A stretch of 64,000 nt of DNA, taken from positions 1 to 64,000 of the forward strand of contig NZ_BKAG01000032.1 in the NCBI RefSeq assembly GCF_007992435.1. The letters are read 5' to 3'. This document shows positions 15,745 to 23,474 of the stretch, piece after piece. The translations under genes were made by a program, and so were the position numbers. The notes below the pieces were generated by a model. The model worked only from the letters and a program-made list of their open reading frames with translations. It did not search any database and had not been told where the DNA came from. Each line of letters opens with the position of its first letter. Position 1 is the stretch's first letter. This DNA is from Prosthecobacter gellanilyticus. GTDB lineage: Bacteria > Verrucomicrobiota > Verrucomicrobiia > Verrucomicrobiales > Verrucomicrobiaceae.

Positions 15745-16317
15745 ATGGTCCTGAAAATCGTCCGATATCCCGAGCCCGTCCTGCGCGCGAAATGCCGTGA
15801 GGTCACTGAAGTCACGCCAGAGATCCGCCAGTTCGCGGCGGACATGATTGACACCATGCGTGCGGCGAACGGCGTGGGCCTCGCTGCTCCGCAGGTGGCT
15901 CGTGACATCCAGCTCGCGGTGATCGATGTCTCGCACAATCCGCAGTGCATCAGCTACCTGCGCATCAATGGTGAGGAAGTGGACATGGTGAAGCACATGC
16001 CGGTCATCTTCCTCAATCCGGTGCTGGAGCTCGGCAAGAACAAGGAATCTGACGAGGAAGGCTGCCTCAGCTTCCCGCGTCTGCGTGGTGACATCCGCCG
16101 CAGCATCGACGCCAAGGTCACCTTCAAAACCCTGGATGGAGAGACCCAGGTCTGGGAGACGGACGGCCTGCTGGCCCGTGCCTTCCAGCATGAGATCGAT
16201 CACCTGAATGGCGTGCTCTTCATCGACCGCATGTCAGCCACGGCGAAGGTCACCCTGAAGCGCAGGCTGGCCCGTCTGATGGAAGAGTGGTCCGAGGACG
16301 ACATCGGCGAAGACTAA
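15745..16317 (+). CDS. def: Peptide deformylase
   Basis: This removes the formyl group from the N-terminal methionine of nascent proteins, using a bound metal ion. All three motifs are intact in the 190-aa protein: GVGLAAPQ at 43-50, EGCLS at 105-109 with the metal ligand Cys107, and HEIDH at 149-153 providing two His ligands and the catalytic Glu150. The segment before the second motif is slightly extended (NGEEVDMVKHMP, 75-86), as in type I enzymes with an insert. No fmt (methionyl-tRNA formyltransferase) lies in the window. It is followed after 14 bp by the GNAT gene. Confidence 0.96.
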   Translation: MVLKIVRYPEPVLRAKCREVTEVTPEIRQFAADMIDTMRAANGVGLAAPQVARDIQLAVIDVSHNPQCISYLRINGEEVDMVKHMPVIFLNPVLELGKNKESDEEGCLSFPRLRGDIRRSIDAKVTFKTLDGETQVWETDGLLARAFQHEIDHLNGVLFIDRMSATAKVTLKRRLARLMEEWSEDDIGED

Positions 16318-16331
16318 GCTGAGGCGAGGCT

Positions 16332-17411
16332 ATGATCACCGTCAACGCGCCGCATCCGCTGCTGCCTGGGATTGATCGTGCCCATGAGGCCGCGGAGGTG
16401 AATGCCTTTGGCAAGGATCGCGGCGCAGGCTTTTACGAGGCCTGTCATCTGCATGCGCAGACTCAGTGGCAGAAAGGTTTTCCGGCGAAGTGCATCCTGG
16501 CGCTGAACCGTGCGCTGAGCTGCACCCTGAGCGCGGATGAGCCGGTGATGCAGACGCATCCGCTGCCGTATCAGGCACTCGCGTGGATCCTGATGAACCG
16601 CCGGGAAGACCAGTTCACCGGCAATCCGCGCCGGCACTGGCAGCACCTCGCCACACGCATGGTGGAGCCTAACAAGGAATTGCGGAGGTGGCGTGCCTGG
16701 GCCTGCTGGTATCTCTCGAAGGAGATCCTGCCCGAGCTGGAGTTCCCGCCGGACTTCAAGCAGATCCGCGAGGAGGCTGTGCGCGAACCACGGCATGCGG
16801 AGATCGCAGAGCGGCTCGCAGCCTTGTCTCCCGCCGATGACCTGCAGCGCTGGGAAGACGCGCTCAACTGGGTGCGCGAACAGATGGGGCGGAGTACGTC
16901 TGAGGTCACCGAGTGGCGCATCCGCCGCATCGATGAGGGCGAGCTGCCGGTGATCCAAAAGCTGGCGCAGCGCATCTGGCCGGCGGTTTATCCCGGCATC
17001 ATCACGCATGCGCAGATCGACTACATGCTCTCCGTCTGGTACCACCCTTCCGCGATGATGCGGGAAATGGAGCTGCGCGGAACGTGGTTTGCGCTCATCG
17101 AGGCCGCCGGGCATGGACCGGTGGGGTATCTTTCCTTCGAGCGCTATCCAGACACAGACATCTGTTTCATCAACAAGCTCTACCTCGCCCCTGAGATGCA
17201 TGGGCAGGGTCTCGGCGCGAAGGCTTTGGAATGGATCCGTGAACGTGCGATCGAGATGGGATGCGCGCGCTTGCAACTGCGTGTGAACAAGGCGAATGCT
17301 CCAGGAATCCGCGCTTATCAGCGCGCAGGATTCACTTTCCTCGAAGATGTCACCACGGACATCGGCAACGGTTTCGTCATGGACGATTTTCGCATGGAGA
17401 AGATGATTTGA
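16332..17411 (+). CDS. GNAT acetyltransferase with unassigned N-terminal domain
   Basis: A two-part protein of 359 aa. The C-terminal half (about 195-359) is a GNAT N-acetyltransferase: TEWRIRRIDEGELPVIQKLAQ, GPVGYLSFERYP, then the acetyl-CoA pyrophosphate loop MHGQGLGAKALEWI near 288-300, and NAPGIRAYQRAGFTFLED. The first roughly 190 residues are helical, with many Trp/Arg (ALAWILMNRREDQF, LRRWRAWACWYLSKEI), and I do not recognise them; they could be a substrate-recruitment domain. The acceptor is unknown. The gene lies 14 bp after def and 20 bp before the MTA phosphorylase gene. A GAGG-like sequence precedes the ATG. Confidence 0.8.
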   Translation: MITVNAPHPLLPGIDRAHEAAEVNAFGKDRGAGFYEACHLHAQTQWQKGFPAKCILALNRALSCTLSADEPVMQTHPLPYQALAWILMNRREDQFTGNPRRHWQHLATRMVEPNKELRRWRAWACWYLSKEILPELEFPPDFKQIREEAVREPRHAEIAERLAALSPADDLQRWEDALNWVREQMGRSTSEVTEWRIRRIDEGELPVIQKLAQRIWPAVYPGIITHAQIDYMLSVWYHPSAMMREMELRGTWFALIEAAGHGPVGYLSFERYPDTDICFINKLYLAPEMHGQGLGAKALEWIRERAIEMGCARLQLRVNKANAPGIRAYQRAGFTFLEDVTTDIGNGFVMDDFRMEKMI

Positions 17412-17431
17412 GCAGCTAGCATGAGGTCTGT

Positions 17432-18301
17432 ATGACAGACCTCCCCCCCTCCATCGGCATCATCGGCGGCTCCGGACTTTATGATCTGGAAGGATTCGAG
17501 CAGCGTGAGGAGATCACAGTGGAGACACCCTTTGGCGCGCCTTCAGACAAGTTTGTCACGGGGCTCTATGCGGGCAGGCGTGTGTATTTCCTGCCTCGTC
17601 ATGGCAAGGGTCACCGCATCCTGCCGACGGAGCTGAACCACCGTGCCAACATCTGGGCGCTGCGCTCTCTGAATGTGCGCTGGATCATCACCGTGACCGC
17701 GGTGGGAAGCCTGAAAGAGGAGTATCGTCCGCGTGATGTGATGCTGTTTGACCAGTTCTTTGACCGCACCAGCCGTCGTGAGCATCACACCTTCTTCGGG
17801 AATGGCATCGTGGGTCATGTGGCCTTTGCAGATCCGATCAGCGAAGGGCTGCGCAGCCTGCTGAGCGAGGCGGCGAAAGCCGCGGGTGCACGTGTGCATG
17901 ATGGCGGCACCTATGTGAACATGGACGGCCCGGCCTTCTCCACGCGTGCGGAATCGAATGCGAACCGACAGCTTGGTTTTGATGTCATCGGCATGACGAA
18001 TCTGCCGGAGGCCAAGCTCGCGCGTGAGGCGGAGATCGCGCTCGCCACGCTGGCGATGATCACGGATTACGACTGCTGGAAAACTGATGAAGCGCATGTG
18101 ACCGCTGACGCGGTGATGGCGCATGTGTCGGCCAATGCCGCGATGGCGAAGCAAGTGATCGCGCGTGTGATTCCCCGGATTCCTGCCGAGCCCTCATGGT
18201 CCGAGCACCAGGCCTTGAACGGCGCGCTCATGACGGATCGCAAGCTCTGGCCTCAAGCGACGATCGACAAGCTGGGTCCGATCCTGGCGAGGTTCCTTTG
18301 A
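17432..18301 (+). CDS. mtnP: S-methyl-5'-thioadenosine phosphorylase
   Basis: This splits 5'-methylthioadenosine with phosphate into adenine and methylthioribose-1-phosphate, the first step of methionine salvage from polyamine synthesis. The 289-aa protein has the MTAP/PNP type II layout: IGIIGGSGLY at 8-17 (phosphate loop), PRHGKGHRILPTELNHRANI, TAVGSLKEEYRPRDVMLFDQFFDRT, the nucleoside-binding GGTYVNMDGPAFSTRAES, and VIGMTNLPEAKLAREAEI; the Asp in TDYDCWK fits purine specificity. A GAGG lies about 7 nt before the ATG, one of few Shine-Dalgarno-like sites here. It converges with the FecR-domain gene with 4 bp between. Confidence 0.93.
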   Translation: MTDLPPSIGIIGGSGLYDLEGFEQREEITVETPFGAPSDKFVTGLYAGRRVYFLPRHGKGHRILPTELNHRANIWALRSLNVRWIITVTAVGSLKEEYRPRDVMLFDQFFDRTSRREHHTFFGNGIVGHVAFADPISEGLRSLLSEAAKAAGARVHDGGTYVNMDGPAFSTRAESNANRQLGFDVIGMTNLPEAKLAREAEIALATLAMITDYDCWKTDEAHVTADAVMAHVSANAAMAKQVIARVIPRIPAEPSWSEHQALNGALMTDRKLWPQATIDKLGPILARFL

Positions 18302-18305
18302 TTGA

Positions 18306-20099
18306 TCAAAACCCCGGCTTATCCGGTGAATTGTAAGGCAGCACGTTCGGTGCGGTTCCACCCGGGATGGTGTTGGTGCGGGTGGTGATGGTGCCGAAGC
18401 CGGGCTTGTTAAAGTTGTCCTGCCCCGGATTCACAAAGATGTCCACGATGCCGGTGGAGGTCACAGTGCCACCGAGGTCCACCTGCACGGCGCGTGCGGA
18501 GAAGATGGAGCGCGGACTGTCGATGACCACATTGCCCCGGAAGCGCAGCATGGAGGCACCGGCGGCATAGAATTTCAGCACGGTGCGCGCCACGAAGGAT
18601 CCGCCATCCACAATCACCGCATCACCGCTGGCGCTGTGACCGCGTGCCTTGATGACATCTGCGTTGAGGTTGGAATTACGCAGCGTGAGCACATCACCGG
18701 TCTCGCCGGCATCCAGCACGATCTGTCCCGTGGTGGCGTTTGCCATCAGCGTGGAGTTATCGACAAGGATGGCACGGCCGCCGGAGTCAAACTTGATGCT
18801 GCCTGCCAGCGCGGCGATCTGGGAGGAATTGCGCACCGTGATGGTGGTCGGAGCCGTTGAGGTGCCGAGGGTGATGCCTTTCGGCGCGGTCACCGTGCTG
18901 CTGTCGATGCCGATGCGCTGATTGCCACCCCCGAGCGCACCCCGGGCTTCCACGGTGCCTGCTTCGAGCGTGCTGCCTTTCACACCGATGTCGAATTCAC
19001 GGGTGCTGTCCGAGCCAAAGGCTCCCAGCGAGAGCCCTTCCGAGGCCTGGGTGCCATTGCCTGCTTTCAACGTGGCGTTCTGGATGTCCAGGGCACGGCC
19101 TTCGATCTCCAGCGCGGTGTTCGCCGGCGTGCTGACATTGGCACCCGGAAGGATGAGCAGGGTGTCATCCGCGTTGATGTTCAGCTTCTGGGGCGAGCCT
19201 CCATAGACGTCAGGGGCCACGGTGACATTGCCGCTGATGGTCGGGAGCGTGGTGCTGCCATCGTTTTCCAGCCGGCTGCGCATGTTCACCCGCATCGTTC
19301 GTGTCTTCGCCCCCTGGCGGGTGATGGTGACGTTGGAGAGAGAGGTGGTGTCACCTCCTGGCGGTAGATAGTTCTTCTCACCCACGATGGCGTTGGGATC
19401 GTCCAGATCGTTCACGAGCTGGAAGACCGTGACTTCCGGCGAGGCACCGCGAAGCGAGAAAGGCGTGCGCGTGACCATTCCATCATTCACCTCGCCCCCC
19501 TGGCCGGAGGCACTGGCCTGGATGAAGGGATCAGTAGGCGCCGGGCCGAGCGCACCGCCAGCGGTGAGCACAGATGTGGTCACAAGGCGGTTCAGATCCA
19601 CCTCCACCGGATCAGGCAGGCGCTTGTCCGCCGGATTGATCACCAGCATCTGGCCTGCCTCAAGGGTCTCAAATTCACCTAACAAGGATTGCAGCGCCAC
19701 GCGGATCCTGCCCTCCAGCACGGTGATCTTGATATAGCTGCCCGGCTGGTAGGCGATGAGCGCGGTGCCCTGCACCTGGAAGTTGTAGCCCGGGGCGGTG
19801 ACCTTCACCGTGCCGCGCTTCCTGGCGCCGTCACTGCCCACCATCATCACGCCCTGCTTCAGGTTCACCTGGTCATCCTTGCCCACCTGGAACTGTGAGT
19901 TCGAGCCGAGGCGGACAAAGCCTTTGTCCAGCCGGATCTGGCTCTGGCTGGACTTCTTCGTGGCAAAGCTGGAGCCCGGCGGCAGTGCCTGCGCGGCCTT
20001 GGCGGATGCCCCGCCCTTCACGGCTTCCACCGTGGCGGCAGAAAGCGGGCTCACGATGGCCCAACCAACGATGCTGGAAAGAATGAGCTTTGTTTTCAT
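18306..20099 (-). CDS. FecR-domain exported protein with beta-helix-like C-terminal region
   Basis: A 597-aa exported protein. A signal peptide (MKTKLILSSIVGWAIVSPLSA) is followed by a FecR-type domain at about 20-150, seen in LDKGFVRLGSNSQFQV, VKVTAPGYNFQVQGTALIAY and ITVLEGRIRVAL. The rest, about 190-597, is rich in Gly, Ser, Thr and short strands such as LEAGTVEARGALGGGNQRIGID and TLRNSNLNADVIKARG, spaced like a right-handed beta-helix or autotransporter passenger. It has no membrane helix, so it is not a classical FecR anti-sigma factor. It lies 4 bp downstream of the outer-membrane barrel gene in the same direction, which suggests a surface-display pair. Start 20099 was chosen over 20114 for the signal peptide. 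Confidence 0.75.
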   Translation of the reverse strand: MKTKLILSSIVGWAIVSPLSAATVEAVKGGASAKAAQALPPGSSFATKKSSQSQIRLDKGFVRLGSNSQFQVGKDDQVNLKQGVMMVGSDGARKRGTVKVTAPGYNFQVQGTALIAYQPGSYIKITVLEGRIRVALQSLLGEFETLEAGQMLVINPADKRLPDPVEVDLNRLVTTSVLTAGGALGPAPTDPFIQASASGQGGEVNDGMVTRTPFSLRGASPEVTVFQLVNDLDDPNAIVGEKNYLPPGGDTTSLSNVTITRQGAKTRTMRVNMRSRLENDGSTTLPTISGNVTVAPDVYGGSPQKLNINADDTLLILPGANVSTPANTALEIEGRALDIQNATLKAGNGTQASEGLSLGAFGSDSTREFDIGVKGSTLEAGTVEARGALGGGNQRIGIDSSTVTAPKGITLGTSTAPTTITVRNSSQIAALAGSIKFDSGGRAILVDNSTLMANATTGQIVLDAGETGDVLTLRNSNLNADVIKARGHSASGDAVIVDGGSFVARTVLKFYAAGASMLRFRGNVVIDSPRSIFSARAVQVDLGGTVTSTGIVDIFVNPGQDNFNKPGFGTITTRTNTIPGGTAPNVLPYNSPDKPGF

Positions 20100-20103
20100 A
20101 AGA

Positions 20104-21090
20104 TCAGAACTCAAAGTGCGCGGTGAGGCCGGCTCCGATGATGAAGTTCTCGTAGTCGAAGGCGGGTCCAGAGGAGCGGTTGATGGTGTAGCTGCCGGTC
20201 ACGCCGGCGCGCAGCCAGTCGGTGATGTTGTAGCTGACGTTCGCCATCATGACATGGTTCCAGTCCTGGCGCTCGCCGGTGCGGTACTGGTAGCGTGCGC
20301 CGCGGTAGCTGAGCTGCAGGCTCAGCGCATCCGTGAGGCGGAGCCTCCATCCCGTGAACAAACTATACTCATGCCGTCCGGCCGCCCAGGGCTCCGGCGC
20401 CGTGCTCCAGTCCGCATACAGACCGGCAAAGATCTGCTGGCCGCGCGAGATCTTCCAGGTCTTCTGCAGGCCCACGCTGGCCACATGATCGTCATAGAGC
20501 TTGGTGCCCAGGCCTGCCTCGGAGAGACGGTAGTAACTGTAGCGCGTGACCAGGAAGGTGTCCTTCAGCTTGGGCAGCAGGTACATGAGGCCGATGTCAC
20601 CACGCCCCAGATCGAAGTCGAGATCCGTGTACTCGCTGTGTCTCACGGTATGGTAGTCCCAGGAGGCATTGAAGAAGAGATTTCCCACCACACGGTTGGA
20701 GTAACCCACACGGAAGCCCGTGCGCAGGTAGGTGTCCTCCTCCATGTTCTGGCTGCCGAGCGCCACGTTGTCTGTCCACAGTGTCTCGATGTCCGCCTCG
20801 AGGCTCCAGGGAGCCCAGCTGGCTTTGCGAATCAGGATGCGCTGCTCGCCATACTCTTCATCACCCGCCATGGTGGGCGCGGCAGGTGTGGAAGAGGCAG
20901 AGTCGTCATCTTCATCGGCCAGATTGCTGCCCCAGGCACCCTGGGCCACGCTTTGCTGCCGGGCCATGTCCGCCTGCTGCACATTGCTGGTGCTGTTTTG
21001 CGCCTGTGCCGCTCCGATGACCAGGCCGGTGAGGAGCATGATCAGAACGAAGAGCCGTGGGGAGCGGGGCAGGCCTGCAACAATGTTCAT
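20104..21090 (-). CDS. Outer membrane beta-barrel protein
   Basis: A 328-aa protein from ATG 21090. The signal peptide (MNIVAGLPRSPRLFVLIMLLTGLVIGAAQAQ) is followed by a low-complexity acidic Ser/Ala linker (ADEDDDSASSTPAAP) and then alternating amphipathic strands, for example DTYLRTGFRVGYSNRVVGNLFFNASW, LSLQLSYRGARYQYRTG and DWLRAGVTGSYTINRSS. The last residues are AHFEF, with the terminal Phe expected for BAM-dependent insertion. The size fits a 12-14-strand barrel. It resembles barrels found in exopolysaccharide loci (often annotated as putative beta-barrel porin 2), but that match is from memory. It precedes the FecR-domain gene by 4 bp; a role in secreting or anchoring that partner is inferred. 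Confidence 0.75.
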   Translation of the reverse strand: MNIVAGLPRSPRLFVLIMLLTGLVIGAAQAQNSTSNVQQADMARQQSVAQGAWGSNLADEDDDSASSTPAAPTMAGDEEYGEQRILIRKASWAPWSLEADIETLWTDNVALGSQNMEEDTYLRTGFRVGYSNRVVGNLFFNASWDYHTVRHSEYTDLDFDLGRGDIGLMYLLPKLKDTFLVTRYSYYRLSEAGLGTKLYDDHVASVGLQKTWKISRGQQIFAGLYADWSTAPEPWAAGRHEYSLFTGWRLRLTDALSLQLSYRGARYQYRTGERQDWNHVMMANVSYNITDWLRAGVTGSYTINRSSGPAFDYENFIIGAGLTAHFEF

Positions 21091-21206
21091 GAGGGGGATG
21101 CTGTCGGCTGCCCTTTTCCGATGAAAAGTCAGCCCTGACAAACTCCATCTACCGAAATGAACGCCCCAAATTACAGGCCTGTGGCAGTTCCCGCCGCAGC
21201 GGCATG

Positions 21207-22295
21207 CTACTTTAGTTCCTTCGGCAGCTGGTCGACCAGCTTCTTGATGTTTTCCGCATGAGCGCGGCTGGTGATAAGCAGCGCGTCCTTCGTCGAGACG
21301 ACGATGAGATCCTGCACGCCGAGGAGTGCCACATGCTGGCCCGTCTGGGAGAACACCAGATTGTTTGCCGCGCTGATCTGGGAGAGGGCGCAGTTGTGCT
21401 GGTTGCCTCCGCCATCCTTCTGCAGGTAGCGGCCCACGCTGGTCCAGTTCCCCACGTCATCCCAGTCAAAGGTGGCCTCCACATTCAGCACGCGGGAGGA
21501 GCGTTCCATGAGCGCGTAGTCGATGGAAAGCTTCGGCAGCTTGCCAAACTGTTTGTTCACCGTGGCCATGAAGTCCTTCGATCCGCGCAGCTCGGAAATG
21601 AAGTCCGCCAGGGCAGGGCAGTGGCGGCTCATCTCGCTGAAGATGGCCGGGATGGTCCAGATGAACATGCCGGCATTCCAGGTGAAGGTACCCTGGCTGA
21701 TGAAGTGCTCCGCCAGATCCGGGTTCGGCTTCTCGCGGAAACGCACGACCTCGTACAGGCCGCCGCAGTCCACATTGAGGAGGGTCGCGCGGCGGCCACG
21801 CTCGATGTAGCCGAAGCTGGGGCAGGGCCAGGTGGGTTTCACGCCGATGGTGACCAGCGCGTTGCCGGACTCCGCAGCGTCCATGGCGGTGCTGAGCGTG
21901 CGCTGAAACTCCGCCTTGTTCTGAATGAGATGGTCCGCTGGTAGCACCATCATGGTGGCCGCGGGATCTCGGGCCACGACCCAGCCGACGGCCAGGGCGA
22001 TGGCGGGCGCGGTGTCGCGCTTCTCCGGCTCGGCGATGATGTTTTCCTTTGGCAGATCGGGGAGGAGGGCGCGCACACCGGCTTCCTGGGTCTTGTTGGT
22101 CAGGACGAGGATGTTTTCCTTGGGGACCAGCCCGTCGAGGCGCTCCACCGTCATCTCAAGGAGGGTCTTGTCGCCAAAAAGCTTCAGGAGCTGCTTGGGC
22201 AGGGCATCCCGGCTGATGGGCCAGAAGCGCTGGCCGCTGCCTCCGGCGAGAATGAGAGCATATCGAGAAGTCGGCGCGTGGGTGATTGAAGGCAC
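21207..22295 (-). CDS. manC: Mannose-1-phosphate guanylyltransferase
   Basis: This makes GDP-mannose from mannose-1-phosphate and GTP, for surface glycan synthesis. The 362-aa protein carries the nucleotidyltransferase signature LAGGSGQRFWP at 16-26 with Lys34 in LPKQLLKLFG, EPEKRDTAPAIALA, VLPADHLI and the substrate motif FTWNAGMFIW, then SIDYALMERSS and TFDWDDVGNW. It is the short, single-domain form without a phosphomannose isomerase domain. A GTG start is used (22295). It belongs functionally with the polysaccharide locus further right, although it lies on the opposite strand with the barrel/FecR genes downstream. Confidence 0.93.
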   Translation of the reverse strand: MPSITHAPTSRYALILAGGSGQRFWPISRDALPKQLLKLFGDKTLLEMTVERLDGLVPKENILVLTNKTQEAGVRALLPDLPKENIIAEPEKRDTAPAIALAVGWVVARDPAATMMVLPADHLIQNKAEFQRTLSTAMDAAESGNALVTIGVKPTWPCPSFGYIERGRRATLLNVDCGGLYEVVRFREKPNPDLAEHFISQGTFTWNAGMFIWTIPAIFSEMSRHCPALADFISELRGSKDFMATVNKQFGKLPKLSIDYALMERSSRVLNVEATFDWDDVGNWTSVGRYLQKDGGGNQHNCALSQISAANNLVFSQTGQHVALLGVQDLIVVSTKDALLITSRAHAENIKKLVDQLPKELK

Positions 22296-22371
22296 GCCGG
22301 ATCATGGAGCAGTCCTGGAAGCGGGCAAATTCCACTTTGGAGAATGTGCGGATCTGCTATCGTAATGCGTC

Positions 22372-22689
22372 ATGCCTCCTGAAACATCCGTCGAAAGTCG
22401 CTACGAAGCCTATGCCAACGTCATCGCTCCCGCCGCCGCCGGCTGCGCGCTGGGCATCCTTTTTGGCCGTGGCATGAGCCGTAGCTCCTCCAACATTATC
22501 TCCCTCGCGCTGCTGGCTGCGAGCGCTGTTGTCGCCGCACCCGTGATCACTGATCTGGTCGGCCGCACCACGAACAGCCCGCGCACAGACCGTGGCAGCC
22601 GCCGCCGTCTGGACGGCATCCGCACGAACTCGACCGAAGACGAGCTGAAGGCCTTCTTCGTCGACTCCCCGGACGCTTTGGTGCCCTGA
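22372..22689 (+). CDS. Small membrane protein of unknown function
   Basis: A 105-aa protein that I do not recognise. The N-terminal third is neutral, followed by two hydrophobic segments at about 17-33 (VIAPAAAGCALGILFGR) and 41-60 (IISLALLAASAVVAAPVI), consistent with a small two-pass membrane protein. The C-terminal 45 residues are charged and soluble (RTDRGSRRRLDGI, TEDELKAFFVDSPDAL). It is followed 33 bp later by a small lipoprotein gene and then a strong terminator, so the two probably form one transcript. Divergent from manC with 76 bp between. Confidence 0.6.
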   Translation: MPPETSVESRYEAYANVIAPAAAGCALGILFGRGMSRSSSNIISLALLAASAVVAAPVITDLVGRTTNSPRTDRGSRRRLDGIRTNSTEDELKAFFVDSPDALVP

Positions 22690-22722
22690 GATTCCCGCCC
22701 TCCCATCTCCTCCACAACCTGC

Positions 22723-23094
22723 ATGACCAAATCCATCGCCCTGCTCCCACTCCTGGCACTCGCCCTCGCGAGCTGCTCCTCCGGTGAAAACGACGGCCGT
22801 AAGTATTACACGAACAACTCGTCCCCCATCGCCGGAAAGATGGGCGTGACCTACCGCCGTGTTAAGGCTGACAACCCGCCGCCTGCCTCTGAAACACCAG
22901 CCCAGCCTAGGACCGCAGAGTCTGACGGCCTCCTCGGCGTGCTGACCGGCGGTCACAGTGATGAGCCAGCAGGCCTTCTGGACCGCAATGAGAAGCCGGA
23001 TGAACCCGGTGCTCAGTATTGGATGCACGCCCGGCAGTCCCCAGACCCGATTGCCGGGAAAATGGGTGTCCGCGTGACCCGCCTGAAGAAGTGA
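22723..23094 (+). CDS. Small lipoprotein with duplicated PIAGKMGV motif
   Basis: A 123-aa predicted lipoprotein of unknown function. The signal sequence ends in the lipobox LALASC with the lipidated Cys at 18. The mature protein is hydrophilic and mostly disordered-looking (PPPASETPAQPR), but PIAGKMGV occurs twice: at 35-42 followed by TYRRVK, and at 109-116 followed by RVTRLKK at the very C-terminus. Each copy is preceded by a Tyr/Ser/Pro segment. The duplicated motif is probably a binding element. It is the last gene before the terminator at 23122. Confidence 0.65.
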   Translation: MTKSIALLPLLALALASCSSGENDGRKYYTNNSSPIAGKMGVTYRRVKADNPPPASETPAQPRTAESDGLLGVLTGGHSDEPAGLLDRNEKPDEPGAQYWMHARQSPDPIAGKMGVRVTRLKK

Positions 23095-23121
23095 GCGACC
23101 TGCCCCAGCCCTGAATCTCCG

Positions 23122-23151
23122 AGGTGCGCACGAAAGTGCGCACCTTTTTTT
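23122..23151 (+). terminator. Intrinsic (rho-independent) terminator
   Basis: Perfect 10-bp stem AGGTGCGCAC (23122-23131) / GTGCGCACCT (23136-23145) closed by a GAAA tetraloop, followed by a run of seven T (23145-23151). It lies 27 bp after the lipoprotein stop and should end the 22372-23094 transcript. It is the only textbook terminator I find in the window. Confidence 0.93.
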
Positions 23152-23270
23152 GTGCCTGGAGTCCGCTGGAACGGGGAAGGGAAATTCCTCAGAAAATCCT
23201 CGCTCAATTGTAATATAAACCTTTCCAAAATAAATGAATGACTCTAAATTCCGTAATTCATAGAATCCGC
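23152..23270 (+). promoter_or_regulatory. AT-rich promoter-like region upstream of DAHP synthase leader
   Basis: Between the terminator and the leader the sequence becomes AT-rich, especially 23204-23266, with TTGTAATATAAA at 23208-23219 and further A/T runs. A TTGTAA hexamer followed after 17 nt by TAAATG could serve as -35/-10, but the match is poor. This is the only sensible place for the promoter of the DAHP synthase transcript. Confidence 0.35.
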
Positions 23271-23393
23271 ATGACCACCGCCTCCCAGCGCTGGGCAGAC
23301 ACCGGACAGGGCTTTTGCCCTTCCTCTGCGGACTGCACCACGGCGCGAGCGGTGGCAGCGCAAGCTGCCTGACCGAGGGCGGCAGCTACCTCG
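23271..23393 (+). promoter_or_regulatory. Structured 5' leader with mutually exclusive helices and possible leader peptide
   Basis: Upstream of DAHP synthase. Helix 1 pairs GGCAGC (23354-23359) with GCTGCC (23364-23369) across a GCAA (GNRA) loop; helix 3 pairs CGAGG (23374-23378) with CCTCG (23389-23393). An alternative helix 2 pairs AGCTGCC (23363-23369) with GGCAGCT (23381-23387) and excludes both. Further hairpins sit upstream: CCCAGC/GCTGGG (23284-23295) and AGGGC-TTTT-GCCCT (23308-23321). A 33-codon open frame starts at ATG 23271, contains one Trp (codon 8) and one Phe (codon 15), and stops at the TGA 23370-23372, right between helix 1 and helix 3. This layout resembles attenuation-type control. 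No T-tract follows, so translation or Rho would be the output. It matches no riboswitch class I know. Confidence 0.35.
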
Positions 23394-23474
23394 AAAATCA
23401 ACCCCCTCTTGCCAAGCGGACAAAAGCGCCCACTTTGCGCCCCTTTTTCGCCAATCTGCCCCTTCCTTTAGTTC

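Noticed and set aside
23271-23393. A known riboswitch, T-box or SRP RNA
   Set aside because: I tried to match consensus cores (SAM, SAH, glycine, TPP, T-box AGGGUGG, SRP) and found none; only the alternative helices remain.
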